A DNA stretch of 64,000 nt from positions 124,001-188,000 of the forward strand of contig JAXGYZ010000006.1 of assembly GCA_040772005.1 (NCBI GenBank), written 5' to 3'. Below are positions 9,545-20,578 of the stretch, one piece after another. This DNA is from MWBF01 sp040772005 (GTDB lineage: Bacteria > Chloroflexota > Anaerolineae > CG2-30-64-16). A program made the translations under genes and the position numbers. Under the pieces are notes generated by a model. That model saw only the letters and a program-made list of their open reading frames with translations. It had not been told where the DNA came from and did not search any database. Numbering within the stretch: position 1 is the first letter of the stretch; every line of letters begins with the position of its first letter.

Positions 9545-10591
9545 ATGACGTTCATCGGCCATCGGAGTTACTGCTTGATCAATCTGCGATATCCCGGAGC
9601 ACAGCGCCCATTGCGCGCTGCACTCGCGATAGTCTTGTTCATCTTCCTGTCCGGTTCGATCGTTTCAGCGCAGGGCGCGCCCCTGACCATTGCGCAGGGG
9701 TCGCTGCGCCTGTGGCCGGAATTCGACGACCCGGGCCTCCTGGTCATCTTTGCCGGTGAGTTTGCCCAGAGCGGATCATTCCCGCAGACTGTCGCTTTTC
9801 CTATCGCGGCAGGCGCTCGCAATATTCAGGCGACTTATCGCGACGCATCCGGCACCCTGCTCATGCGGGAATACACGCTTACGGGCGGCAAGCTGACCTA
9901 CGAAGTGCCCGTTCCGACTTTTCACTATGAGTACTATGTTGACCGGCCGGACACGGGCGCTCAGCGTGAAATCAACTTCAGCTTTGATCCGGGCTACGCC
10001 GCGGATGTGCTCGAAATCGTCGTGCAACAGCCTGCCCGCTCGACGGACTTCAGCCTGACTCCGGCGGCGCAAAGCACTTCACGCGGGACCGATGGACTGA
10101 CCTACCACACGCTGACACTCAGCAATGTGCCGGCGGGAGCGCCGGTAGACATCGAAATTCGCTATACGAAGACAGACTCGAATCCGTCAAGCCCCCAGCT
10201 TGCGGTCACTGGCAGCACCGCCAGCACCGTCGCGGGGACACCGGCAAGTGCCTCTGCACAGAGTTGGCTGCCCTATGTGCTCATCGGCGTCGGCGTGACA
10301 GCCCTTGTAGCGGTGCTGATCTACTGGCTCCTGATGCAACGGCGCACGCAGCCGTCTCGTGTAGCAAAAGACAGGCCCGCAAACGGCAAACGCAGCGCCT
10401 CCACACCGACGAGAGCGACGGCATCCGCGCGTGCCGCGCGCCCAGCCGCGCGCCCGACCGTTCGTGCGGGGACCTCGACGCCAGCCGGCCAAAGCGTGGT
10501 CTACTGCACACAGTGCGGCCACGTTCTGGAGGCAACCGATCGCTTTTGCTCCCAATGCGGCACGCCGCGACGCCTGCCAAAGGACTCATAA
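9545..10591 (+). CDS. membrane protein with C-terminal zinc ribbon, 348 aa
   Basis: A signal-like hydrophobic segment near residues 20-40 is followed by an extracytoplasmic beta-rich domain of about 190 residues. A transmembrane helix ('LPYVLIGVGVTALVAVLIYWLL') and a basic cytoplasmic linker lead to a zinc ribbon with two CxxC pairs (YCTQCG, FCSQCG). The stop overlaps the ccmH start by one base (TAATG), implying translational coupling. The protein is not a known Ccm component. A second zinc-ribbon protein closes the same block at 14530, so it may help assemble or regulate heme or cytochrome export. The alternative GTG at 9542 adds one residue. Confidence 0.7.
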   Translation: MTFIGHRSYCLINLRYPGAQRPLRAALAIVLFIFLSGSIVSAQGAPLTIAQGSLRLWPEFDDPGLLVIFAGEFAQSGSFPQTVAFPIAAGARNIQATYRDASGTLLMREYTLTGGKLTYEVPVPTFHYEYYVDRPDTGAQREINFSFDPGYAADVLEIVVQQPARSTDFSLTPAAQSTSRGTDGLTYHTLTLSNVPAGAPVDIEIRYTKTDSNPSSPQLAVTGSTASTVAGTPASASAQSWLPYVLIGVGVTALVAVLIYWLLMQRRTQPSRVAKDRPANGKRSASTPTRATASARAARPAARPTVRAGTSTPAGQSVVYCTQCGHVLEATDRFCSQCGTPRRLPKDS

Positions 10592-11088
10592 TGCGCAACC
10601 AACTGCTCCTTCATGTAGTCATCCTGGCGATTTTTGGCTTTCTTATGACGACCTCTGTCGGGCTGGCGCAGACGCCGACCCCCAACGAGATCAACGAGGT
10701 TGCGCGCGACCTGTGGTGCCCGCTGTGCAACGGCGTGCGTCTGGACAACTGCGACCTGCAGGCCTGCATCCAGATGCGCGAAGTCATTTCCGAGAAGCTG
10801 ATGGCCGGGGAGAGCAAGGAGCAGATCAAAGCCTACTTCGTCACTCAGTACGGCGATGTCGTGCTGGGCCAGCCGTCCCGTGAGGGGTTCAACCTGGTGG
10901 CATGGGTCTTCCCGATCCTGGCAGCCGTCGTCGGATTGGGCTGGCTGGTCTACCTCGTGATGGCGTGGCGCAAGCGGCAGCCGGCCCCTGTTGCAGCCAG
11001 CACACCCGCAGCCAGCGAATCTCAGCCGGCCTCGGAGGATGACGACTACCTGAAGCGCGTCGAGCGCGACCTCAAACAGACAGAATAG
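10591..11088 (+). CDS. ccmH: CcmH-type cytochrome c maturation protein, 165 aa
   Basis: Signal-anchor at the N-terminus, then the CcmH/NrfF helical domain with the thiol motif 'LWCPLCNG' in place of the usual LRCxxC, and 'YFVTQYGDVVLGQPSREGFN', close to the family's RYGDFVLYxPP region. A transmembrane helix follows, then a short charged tail. CcmH reduces the apocytochrome CxxCH cysteines in the thioreduction/ligation module with CcmG and CcmF. An extra Cys pair (DNC and QAC) directly after the motif is unusual. The ATG at 10591 overlaps the upstream stop and fits the signal-anchor; the next gene starts 9 bp after the stop. Confidence 0.9.
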   Translation: MRNQLLLHVVILAIFGFLMTTSVGLAQTPTPNEINEVARDLWCPLCNGVRLDNCDLQACIQMREVISEKLMAGESKEQIKAYFVTQYGDVVLGQPSREGFNLVAWVFPILAAVVGLGWLVYLVMAWRKRQPAPVAASTPAASESQPASEDDDYLKRVERDLKQTE

Positions 11089-11097
11089 CGGGCAACC

Positions 11098-11667
11098 ATG
11101 ACACCGAACGATTCGACCACTACTCCTACCCGGCGCCCACCGGCATTCGCGATCGTCATGGGCATCGGCATCCTGTTCATCGGCGGACTGCTGGCGATGA
11201 TGCTCATCAAGCCGCCGCAGAAGGCGCTGTGCGACGAGCCTGCGCCGGACCTGGCCCTGACGCTGTTCGACGAGTACACCGGCGGCTGGTCCGGCGAGAC
11301 GCTGAACCTGTCCGACCTGCGCGGCAAGGGCGTCGTCCTGAACTTCTGGGCGAGCTGGTGCAAGCCGTGCGAGGAAGAAGCGGCTGCGCTCGAAGCGGCC
11401 TGGCGTGAGTATCGGGATCAGGGCATCGTCTTCGTCGGCGTGGATTACCTGGATCAGGACCCCGCCGCGAAACGCTACCTGGAGAAGTTCGACATCACCT
11501 ATCCTAACGGCCCGGATCTTGCCAGCAAGATCTCAAAACGGTACACCATCCGCGGTGTGCCGGAGACCTTCTTCATCAACCCGCAGGGCGAAATCGTGGG
11601 TTGCCGGAAGATCGGCCCCCTGGGCGAAGCCGAGCTCGCTCAGCGCATCGCGGAGATTATGCCGTAG
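11098..11667 (+). CDS. ccmG: CcmG/TlpA-type thiol-disulfide oxidoreductase, 189 aa
   Basis: A single N-terminal membrane anchor (about residues 16-37) is followed by a TlpA/DsbE thioredoxin fold. The active site is C88-K-P-C91 in 'NFWASWCKPC' and the cis-Pro loop is 'IRGVPETFFIN'. Proteins of this family keep apocytochrome cysteines reduced outside the membrane for heme attachment. It lies between ccmH and ccmF in the same direction, which supports this role over general disulfide chemistry. Confidence 0.9.
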   Translation: MTPNDSTTTPTRRPPAFAIVMGIGILFIGGLLAMMLIKPPQKALCDEPAPDLALTLFDEYTGGWSGETLNLSDLRGKGVVLNFWASWCKPCEEEAAALEAAWREYRDQGIVFVGVDYLDQDPAAKRYLEKFDITYPNGPDLASKISKRYTIRGVPETFFINPQGEIVGCRKIGPLGEAELAQRIAEIMP

Positions 11668-11823
11668 ATGAATAGGACACTGATGAAACTGATCTGACTG
11701 ATCTACGCTGATATTCTCATTAGCGAATTCAACTTGGAGAAAATCAGCGTCAATCAGGGCCAACCGCAGGTTGGCACATCTGTGTCATCAGCGTTCCATT
11801 CCTTCGCTGGAGAGAACACGACA
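11668..11823. repeat. degenerate copy of the 'agaacgctgat' palindromic repeat
   Basis: Between ccmG and ccmF, words such as 'gacactgatgaaactgat' and 'ctacgctgat' face inverted words 'atcagcgtcaatcag' and 'gtgtcatcagcgttc' near 11800. The same vocabulary makes clean palindromes at 23840-23930 and 24908-25015. Confidence 0.55.
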
Positions 11824-13875
<2,052 letters not shown>

Positions 13876-13891
13876 TCACAGCAGCCCAAAC

Positions 13892-13937
13892 CCCTGCGAG
13901 TTCGAACCCGGGCGAGGCCTGACACGAACTCGCAGGG
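13892..13937 (+). terminator. 13-bp hairpin between ccmF and the CcmI-like gene
   Basis: Arms ccctgcgagttcg (13892-13904) and cgaactcgcaggg (13925-13937) with a 20-nt loop. There is no T run, so it may be an attenuator or mRNA stabilising structure rather than a strong terminator. Confidence 0.4.
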
Positions 13938-13957
13938 CCAAAGATGGTGAGTCGTCC

Positions 13958-14530
13958 ATGAACTCAGTTGTGTTCGTCATCCTGTCCCTGCTCCTCGGCG
14001 GCGCAGCGCTGCTGGCCGTGGCCTATCCCATTCTGCTCAAGGGGCGCACGTCGCAGAGCCCGACCGTGTCCGCGCAGGAACGGCTGGAGGAACTGCTGGC
14101 CCAGCGTGACGCGGCATACCAGGCGCTGCGCGAGTTGAGCTTCGACCATCGGGTCGGCAAGATCACGGACGAGGATTTCGTCGCGTTCGAGGCCAACCTG
14201 AAGCATACGGCAGCGGACGCGCTGCGCGCACTCGATGAGTTCGAGCAGGCCGCAGACATTGACCTGGACGCTTACCTCGAACGCACCGTCTCGGCGCGCA
14301 AGGCCGCGCTCAGCGCGGGGGGCCGCGCCTGCCCGCAGTGCGGCCAACCTGCCGCAGCCGGCGACAAATTCTGTGCGGCGTGCGGTACTGCGCTGACCGT
14401 AACCCGGCCTGCACCCAGCATCGCCGGCGCCGTCTGCGGGCATTGCGGCCAGCCCCTCACGGCCGGAGACCGGTTCTGCGCGGCCTGCGGCAAGCCCGTT
14501 GCTGAGCCTGCGCCCGCCGCAGTTCGGTGA
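13958..14530 (+). CDS. membrane-anchored double zinc-ribbon protein (CcmI-like position), 190 aa
   Basis: One N-terminal transmembrane helix (residues 4-26) is followed by a helical segment 'ERLEELLAQRDAAYQALRELSFDHRVGKITDEDF', a pattern common in short proteins next to ccm genes. Two zinc ribbons close the protein (ACPQCG...FCAACG and VCGHCG...FCAACG). Its position after ccmF, and helices resembling the CcmI N-terminus, suggest a role in cytochrome assembly. The start at 13958 fits the membrane anchor. The function of the ribbons is unknown. Confidence 0.7.
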   Translation: MNSVVFVILSLLLGGAALLAVAYPILLKGRTSQSPTVSAQERLEELLAQRDAAYQALRELSFDHRVGKITDEDFVAFEANLKHTAADALRALDEFEQAADIDLDAYLERTVSARKAALSAGGRACPQCGQPAAAGDKFCAACGTALTVTRPAPSIAGAVCGHCGQPLTAGDRFCAACGKPVAEPAPAAVR

Positions 14531-14542
14531 GCGGGCCGGCCC

Positions 14543-17500
14543 ATGGACCGCCCACTATCCCCTGAGCCGGACCCCGCAACCGCGGCGGACCAGACAGCGT
14601 GGGCGGACTGGGGCAGCATCAGCCGCCGGCTGCACAACCTGATTTCGACACCCGCGCTGAGGCCGGTCTCCGACCGTGCCCCGACCCCCGCTCCTGGCAC
14701 GGTCGGAGACCGGCCAGAGCCATCGACTGCGACGCACGCCCTCGACCGGCTGATCCCCCACCTGCCGCGCGCGCTATCGAGCGCAGCCAGCCCCGAACGG
14801 GCGCTCAACAACTTCGAACGTTTCCTGCAGGCCCTGCCCGCTCCTGCACCGGTACTGGCGGCATTGGGCGATGACCTGCACATCCTCGAAATGCTGGCCC
14901 ATCTCTTTGCGGGCAGCCAGTTCCTCACAGAAATCCTCCTTCGCAATCCGGGCTACCTGTCGCTCCTGACCGAGCGCACGGGCATTGCCCACCTGAAGAC
15001 CCCGGGCCGTTTCCTTGCGGAGGCGCGTACCGCCACCGATCCCTGGCTGACGGGCGGCAACGGCGGGAGCACTGCGTATCCTGCCGTGCTCGACGCGCTG
15101 CGCCGCTACCAGCAGCGCGAGCTGCTGCGCATCGGCATCTGCGACCTGAACGGCCTGCTGGAGCTGCCCGCCGTCACCACGCAGCTCTCTTACCTGGCCG
15201 AGACCGTCATCCAGACAGCCCTGGAGGTCACCGCGGCGCAGACCGGCATCTCACCGGCCGGCTTTGCGGTGCTGGCCATGGGCAAGCTCGGCGGCGGCGA
15301 GCTCAACTACAGCTCAGACGTGGACCTCCTGTTCCTCGTCGGTGAGGGCTATGGCGAGACGCACATGCGCGCCTACACCCGGCTCGGCGAGCGGCTCATT
15401 GCCGCGCTGACCGACGCCACTGCCGAGGGCTTCCTCTATCGGGTCGATATGCGGCTGCGGCCGTGGGGCAAGGTGGGGCCGCTCGCGCCGACGGTCAACG
15501 GCTATCTCCGCTACCTGCAGCAGCACGCGCGGCTGTGGGAGAAACAGGCGCTCCTGCGCGGGCGGGTCGTGGCCGGCGACGAGCTGGTCGGCGGCGCGTT
15601 CATTGCGCGGGCCGAGCCGCTGCTCTTTGCCAGCGGCCCTGAAGCCGTACGTGCCGAAGTGTACGGCATGAAGCAGCTCACCGAGAATCACCTGCGCCAG
15701 ACGGGACGCATCTGGGGCGAGGTCAAGCTGGGCGAAGGCTCCATTCGCGATGTCGAGTTTGTCGCCCAGTACCTGCAACTGGCGTACGGCGACACGCACC
15801 CGGAACTGCGCTCCGGCAACACCCTCGCTGCGTTGGCCCGCCTCACCGATAACGGCTTCCTCTCCTTCGAGGATCACCGCATCCTGAGCGAAGGCTACAC
15901 CTTCCTGCGGACCGTCGAACACTATCTGCAACTGCTGGATTATCGCCAGACGCACATCCTGCCGGAAGACGCGGCCGACCTGCGCTACCTGGCGCGGCGG
16001 CTCGGGTTCGAGGGCCGCGACGCGGGGCAGGACTTCGTCGCCCAGTACCAGCAGCATAGCGCGGCCGTGCGCGGGGTCTACCTGCGCCACCTGGCCGCGG
16101 CGCCCGCGGCTGCCGCAGCGCCGCCCGTCGCAGTCGCGCCGCCTGCAAATGACACGATCGTGAACCACCATGACCGAGCAAGGGGGACCGCAATGCCGCT
16201 TGATCCGCCCGTTTCAGCCCTGGCCCATGAGCACATGCAGCGTATGTCAGCCGATTACCGCGCAACCTTCGAAATCGCGGAAATCGAGCGCCATGCGGAG
16301 CTGGCCGCGGCCCTCACGTTCGAGCAGCCTGTCGGCGTGATCGCGGCCCTGCTGCCCGCGGGCGCGGCCGGCGCAACGGAATTGTGGCGCGTGACCATCG
16401 TCGGTTATGACTACCTCGGCGTGCTGTCGCTCATCGGCGGCCTGTTCTTCGCCTATGGCTTCAGCATCGTGGACGGCAACGTGCACACCTATGAACCGGG
16501 CGGCCGCACGGACTCCCAGCGCAAGATTGTGGATGTGTTCACCGTGGAGCCGGTGCGCCTGGACGAGGATCGTAGGGGCACGCCCGATCTGTGGCAGCGG
16601 TATGCGGCGGACCTCACCGGCCTGCTCCGCCACCTCCAGGCGCGGCAGCCGCGCGTGGCCCAGGGCGAACTCGCGAAACGGATTGCCGCGACCCTGCGCG
16701 CCAGCCCGACCGCGCCCCCTACCCTGCCGCCGGTGGACATCGAGATCGACAACGACGCGTCCGCCGCGTACACGGTCCTGCGTATCAGCGGCGCGGACAC
16801 GCCCGGCTTCCTCTACGAGTTCACCAACGCACTGGCGCTGAACCGCATCCACATCGCGCAGGTCTCCGTCACCTCGGCGCGCGATCGCGTGCAGGACACG
16901 CTGTATGTCACCGACGACCGGGGCCAGAAGATCACCTCCGAGGCGCGGCAGCGCGAGCTGCGCGCGGCGACCGTCCTGGTCAAGCACTTCACCCACCTCC
17001 TGCCGCGCTCGCCCAACCCGGAGTCCGCGCTGCTGCACTTCAACGAGTACCTGGGCGAGCTGTTCGGTCGGCCCTCCTGGCCCGACGAGCTGGCCTCGCT
17101 GGAGCGGCCCGAGGTGCTGGATGCGCTGGCACGGCTGCTCGGCGTGAGCGAGTTTCTATGGGACGACTTCCTGCGGATGCAGTATGCCAACCTCTTCCCG
17201 GTCGTTGCGAATGTGGACACGCTGGCCGCCGCACACAGCCGCACCGAGCTGGCGGCGACCCTGGCCGCCAACCTGGAGAATGGACAGGCCGGGACGGGCG
17301 ACTGGCGCGATGCACTGAACGCCTTCAAGGACCGCGAGATGTTTCGCATCGACATGCGCCACATCCTCGGCCACGTGCCCGCCTACGCGGACTTCGCGCG
17401 CGAGCTGACCGACCTGGCCGAGGTGGTACTGGCGGCCGCAGTCGAGCGGTGCCATGCGGAGCTGGCCGCGCAGTACGGGATGCCTGAGCCCGGGCGCTAC

Positions 17501-18343
17501 TGCCTCGCCGCGCTGGGCAAGGCCGGCGGGCGGGAGCTGGGCTTTGCCTCGGATATCGAGCTGCTGTTCGTCTACGAGGCCGCGGGCAACACCGCGGGTC
17601 CCCGGGTCATCGCCGCGGGGGAATTCTACGAGAAGCTGGTCGTAGAGCTGGGCCGCGCCATCCGCGCGCGGCGCGAGGGCATCTTCGAGATCGACCTGCA
17701 ACTCCGGCCCTACGGCAAGGCCGGCAGCCTCGCTGTCTCGCTGGACGCGTTCCGCAGGTACTTCGTGCCGGGCGGCCCGGCCTGGGGCTACGAACGGCAG
17801 GCGCTCGTCAAGCTGCGACCCATTGCAGGGGATGCGGACCTGGGCAGGCTGCTTGCCGGCCTGCGCGATAGCTACGTCTACACGGCCACGCCCTTCGACG
17901 TGGCGGCCATGCGGGCGATGCGGGAGCGCCAGTTGCGGCACCTCGTCACCCCGGGGAACGTCAACGCCAAGTTCAGCCGCGGGGGCCTGGTTGACGTGGA
18001 GTATATTGTCCAGGGCTTACAGGTGACGCACGGACACCGGAACCCGGCGCTGCGCGTGACCAATACCGCAGACGCGATTGTTGCGCTGGCCCGCGCGGGC
18101 ATCATCTCGGACGAGAACGCCGCGCGGCTGAGCGATGCGCTGGTGTTCCTGCAGCAGCTCATCAACGCGCTGCGCATGGTGCGCGGAAACAACAAGGACC
18201 TGACCGTGCCGCCGCCGGGCGGAGAGGAGTTCGCGTTCCTGGCGCGGCGGTTGGGCTACGATAGCGAGCCGGGCCGCCTCAGCGCTGCGCTCGAAGAACA
18301 CCTCGGCTGGGTCCAGCGACTCAGCGCGCGTTTGTTGGGATAG
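14543..18343 (+). CDS. glnE: GlnE-type adenylyltransferase with two internal ACT domains, 1266 aa
   Basis: Both halves of a glutamine synthetase adenylyltransferase are visible. The N-half has 'GKLGGGELNYSSDVDLLF' (D259, D261) and 'DMRLRPWGKVG'; the C-half has 'GKAGGRELGFASDIELLF' (D1004, E1006) and 'DLQLRPYGKAGSLA'. Between them, at about 610-690 and 735-800, are two ACT-type regulatory domains ('VTIVGYDYLGVLSLIGG' and 'LRISGADTPGFLYEF'), arranged like those of GlnD. GlnE modifies glutamine synthetase in response to nitrogen state, and built-in ACT domains suggest direct amino-acid sensing. The second metal-binding Asp of the C-half is replaced by Glu. The usual family length is about 950 residues. 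Convergent with rraA, 3 bp apart. Confidence 0.85.
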   Translation: MDRPLSPEPDPATAADQTAWADWGSISRRLHNLISTPALRPVSDRAPTPAPGTVGDRPEPSTATHALDRLIPHLPRALSSAASPERALNNFERFLQALPAPAPVLAALGDDLHILEMLAHLFAGSQFLTEILLRNPGYLSLLTERTGIAHLKTPGRFLAEARTATDPWLTGGNGGSTAYPAVLDALRRYQQRELLRIGICDLNGLLELPAVTTQLSYLAETVIQTALEVTAAQTGISPAGFAVLAMGKLGGGELNYSSDVDLLFLVGEGYGETHMRAYTRLGERLIAALTDATAEGFLYRVDMRLRPWGKVGPLAPTVNGYLRYLQQHARLWEKQALLRGRVVAGDELVGGAFIARAEPLLFASGPEAVRAEVYGMKQLTENHLRQTGRIWGEVKLGEGSIRDVEFVAQYLQLAYGDTHPELRSGNTLAALARLTDNGFLSFEDHRILSEGYTFLRTVEHYLQLLDYRQTHILPEDAADLRYLARRLGFEGRDAGQDFVAQYQQHSAAVRGVYLRHLAAAPAAAAAPPVAVAPPANDTIVNHHDRARGTAMPLDPPVSALAHEHMQRMSADYRATFEIAEIERHAELAAALTFEQPVGVIAALLPAGAAGATELWRVTIVGYDYLGVLSLIGGLFFAYGFSIVDGNVHTYEPGGRTDSQRKIVDVFTVEPVRLDEDRRGTPDLWQRYAADLTGLLRHLQARQPRVAQGELAKRIAATLRASPTAPPTLPPVDIEIDNDASAAYTVLRISGADTPGFLYEFTNALALNRIHIAQVSVTSARDRVQDTLYVTDDRGQKITSEARQRELRAATVLVKHFTHLLPRSPNPESALLHFNEYLGELFGRPSWPDELASLERPEVLDALARLLGVSEFLWDDFLRMQYANLFPVVANVDTLAAAHSRTELAATLAANLENGQAGTGDWRDALNAFKDREMFRIDMRHILGHVPAYADFARELTDLAEVVLAAAVERCHAELAAQYGMPEPGRYCLAALGKAGGRELGFASDIELLFVYEAAGNTAGPRVIAAGEFYEKLVVELGRAIRARREGIFEIDLQLRPYGKAGSLAVSLDAFRRYFVPGGPAWGYERQALVKLRPIAGDADLGRLLAGLRDSYVYTATPFDVAAMRAMRERQLRHLVTPGNVNAKFSRGGLVDVEYIVQGLQVTHGHRNPALRVTNTADAIVALARAGIISDENAARLSDALVFLQQLINALRMVRGNNKDLTVPPPGGEEFAFLARRLGYDSEPGRLSAALEEHLGWVQRLSARLLG

Positions 18344-18346
18344 GTC

Positions 18347-19123
18347 CTACCACTCCCCGGGTGCGCCGAAGCGCGCGCGGGTGGCCTCACGGAACGCGCC
18401 TGACGCCCGGTTGATCGTCTCCACGGCATCCTCCATCGTCCGGCCCGTGCTGCCCCGCGCGGCCGCGATGACCGTGTGACACTCGTTGCTGTCCATGAAG
18501 CGCGCGGCCTCCAGCACCGCGGCCTCGTCCTCGCGCGGCAGCGCCAGGAACCCGTGCTTGTCCGCATGGATGAGCTGGCCCGGCTGGACGCGCACCCCGA
18601 AGACTTCGACCTCGCAATTCCACGCAACCGGATAGTTGAACGCATGGCCGACGCACAGCCGCCGCGCCAGCGCCTTGAACCCCGCCGCGGTCATCTCATC
18701 CAGGTCGCGGATGCCGCCGTCGGTGATCGTGCCGACGCAGCCGAGCGCGCGGTGGACGCTGGAGTTGACCTCGCCCCAGAACGAGCCGTAGAGCGCCGGC
18801 TTATCCAGGTCCTGGATGACGACAATCTTCGGCCCCGGCACGCTGGCGACGTAGCGCCGATAATCCGCCCACGCCTGCGGGTTGCCGCGGCGGTGCGCCG
18901 GATTGCCCGGCTGAATCTGCAGGGTGACCGCATAGCCGGCCATCGGGCCCATCTGGGGCATGAAATCGCGCGTCTCCTCCAGGTTGAAGCACTCGCGGCC
19001 CGGGTTGTGCCGCGTCACCTGCTCCCAGCCGTTGTAGATGCTGGGCGTATTCCAGCGCGTGAGCTCCAGCAGATATGCACGCGGGAGCCGGCCTTGATCG
19101 TTCGCGTCAGAGGCGTTTTGCAT
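18347..19123 (-). CDS. RraA-family protein (HMG aldolase / RNase E regulator fold), 258 aa
   Basis: The RraA core is clear: 'SFWGEVNSSVHRALGCVG' followed by 'TITDGGIRDLDEM', matching the family's G...A..G..G.V.DG..RD pattern with the metal-binding Asp and Arg. Members include 4-hydroxy-4-methyl-2-oxoglutarate aldolases and the RNase E inhibitor RraA. At 258 residues it is longer than RraA (about 160) and closer to the aldolase-like group. The ATG at 19123 has GAGGAAG at good spacing, so an upstream in-frame start is rejected. The substrate cannot be read from the sequence. Confidence 0.85.
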   Translation of the reverse strand: MQNASDANDQGRLPRAYLLELTRWNTPSIYNGWEQVTRHNPGRECFNLEETRDFMPQMGPMAGYAVTLQIQPGNPAHRRGNPQAWADYRRYVASVPGPKIVVIQDLDKPALYGSFWGEVNSSVHRALGCVGTITDGGIRDLDEMTAAGFKALARRLCVGHAFNYPVAWNCEVEVFGVRVQPGQLIHADKHGFLALPREDEAAVLEAARFMDSNECHTVIAAARGSTGRTMEDAVETINRASGAFREATRARFGAPGEW

Positions 19124-19263
19124 GTGGCTTCCTCGATGATGGACTGGACCCTGCCAGACTCGCAGGGCGGGACCAGTATACCACGCAACTCCGGAGAACC
19201 CGCTGCGTAGAACAAAGCAGTGACAACATCCTTGAACCGAAAATCTGTACCCTGGAGGCTTCC

Positions 19264-19836
19264 ATGTCACGCAATGCCAAGATCCTCATCGTCGTACTGG
19301 CTGGCATGCTGCTGCTGTGTGCATGTGGCAGCATCACAGCCGCGATCGTGGGCGGCTGGCTCATCAGCCGGACTGCGACCACCCACCCCGCAAGCATCGG
19401 CGATATCGGCAGCGAGATAGCCGATTTCCGCCTGCCCGCCGGCTTTGTGCCGGACTATGCCTTGAACATCGCAGGCATCAAGCTGGTCGCGTACCGGCCC
19501 CAGTCTGGCAGCGGGCACATCATGCTTGCTCAGGTTCCCGAAGGCATCAGTGTGGATGCGGCGAAGCTGGAGGAGGAAATCCGCAGCGCTGCCCGCAGCC
19601 GCGGCTACACCTGGTTCGACGAGGACATGCGCGTCGTCGGGGAGGAACAGGTCACGATCCGAGGGCAGGCGACCACCCTGATCACGGCCGAAGGGGTGAG
19701 CCATAGCAGTGGCGCCTTCAGGCAGGTCACGGCGTCGTTCCACGGCAAGGCCGGCCCGGCCTGGGTCATGGTCATCCGCCCCGTCAGCGAGTGGAACCAG
19801 GCGGAAGTCGATGCTTTCCTGGCCTCTATCCGGTGA
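19264..19836 (+). CDS. small membrane or lipoprotein of unknown function, 190 aa
   Basis: An N-terminal hydrophobic segment (residues 7-35) contains 'LLLCACGS', which could be a lipobox, but hydrophobicity continues past it, so a simple anchor is equally possible. The remaining 150 residues are a soluble alpha/beta domain with no recognised motif. ctggagg precedes the ATG at 19264. A GC-rich hairpin follows the stop. It is divergent from the rraA-like gene. Confidence 0.65.
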   Translation: MSRNAKILIVVLAGMLLLCACGSITAAIVGGWLISRTATTHPASIGDIGSEIADFRLPAGFVPDYALNIAGIKLVAYRPQSGSGHIMLAQVPEGISVDAAKLEEEIRSAARSRGYTWFDEDMRVVGEEQVTIRGQATTLITAEGVSHSSGAFRQVTASFHGKAGPAWVMVIRPVSEWNQAEVDAFLASIR

Positions 19837-19849
19837 GCGAGCGGCGCGC

Positions 19850-19878
19850 CCGCCCCGCGCGGCCGCGCGGGGCGGTTT
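19850..19878 (+). terminator. terminator after the small membrane protein gene
   Basis: A 26-bp perfect GC palindrome (19850-19875) followed by ttt, 13 bp after the stop. Confidence 0.6.
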
Positions 19879-19912
19879 GGGATAGCTACTTACGTCGGGG
19901 ACGCGCCTCGTC

Positions 19913-19921
19913 TGTTATAAT
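19913..19921 (+). promoter_or_regulatory. extended -10 promoter of the PfpI-like gene
   Basis: TGTTATAAT, the same extended -10 as at 8157-8165. It is followed in the leader by a small hairpin (gccatccc-tcc-ggggatggc, about 19925-19943). Confidence 0.55.
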
Positions 19922-19971
19922 CACGCCATCCCTCCGGGGATGGCGAACTGCTTGACACAGGAGAGGTGGAG

Positions 19972-20493
19972 ATGGAGCTAACGGGCAAAAAGGTCGCAGT
20001 ACTGGCAGAGGACGTCTACGAGGACCTCGAGCTGTGGTATCCCGTCCTGCGCATGCGAGAGGCGGGCGCTGAGGTGGTCATCGTCGGCACGGGCACGAAG
20101 AACACTTACGAAAGTAAGCACGGCTACCCGGTCAAAGTGGATATGGCCGCAGACGCAGTCAGGCCAGAGGATTATGCGGCGGTCATTGTGCCGGGCGGCT
20201 ATGCACCCGACAAGATGCGCCGGTATCCGGCCATGCTCAACCTGGTGCGCGGCGTCTCCGAACGGGGCGGCCTCGTCGCCATGATCTGCCACGCCGGCTG
20301 GGTGCCGGTCTCCGCGGGCATCCTCAAGGGGAAGACCGTCACCTCCACCCCCGCCATCAAGGATGATCTCATCAATGCGGGCGCGCAGTGGGTGGACCGG
20401 GAGGTCGTGGTCGATGGGAACCTCATCAGCTCGCGCGCACCGGACGACCTGCCCGCCTTCTGCCGGGCCATTATTGAAAATCTGCGCGGTTAG
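19972..20493 (+). CDS. PfpI/DJ-1 family protein (class I amidotransferase fold), 173 aa
   Basis: The fold's nucleophile elbow is 'VAMICHAGW' with C106 followed by H107, and the acidic residue region is 'LAEDVYEDLELWYP'. 'VIVPGGYAPDKMRR' also matches PfpI proteases and YhbO-type deglycases. These proteins are linked to stress and protein or aldehyde repair. ATG 19972 is chosen because GGAGAGG lies 5 nt upstream; a GTG at 19966 overlaps that site. It has its own promoter and a strong terminator, so it is likely monocistronic. Confidence 0.88.
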   Translation: MELTGKKVAVLAEDVYEDLELWYPVLRMREAGAEVVIVGTGTKNTYESKHGYPVKVDMAADAVRPEDYAAVIVPGGYAPDKMRRYPAMLNLVRGVSERGGLVAMICHAGWVPVSAGILKGKTVTSTPAIKDDLINAGAQWVDREVVVDGNLISSRAPDDLPAFCRAIIENLRG

Positions 20494-20506
20494 CAGGGTG
20501 CAGTCG

Positions 20507-20555
20507 AGGCGTGAGGTGCGCAAGGGTTAACCCCTTGCGCACCTCACGCCTTTTT
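20507..20555 (+). terminator. strong intrinsic terminator after the PfpI-like gene
   Basis: Perfect 20-bp arms (20507-20526 and 20532-20551), a 5-nt loop, and a run of five T residues. This is the clearest intrinsic terminator in the window. Confidence 0.9.
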
Positions 20556-20578
20556 GATTCCGCTACAGGAGGCGAACG

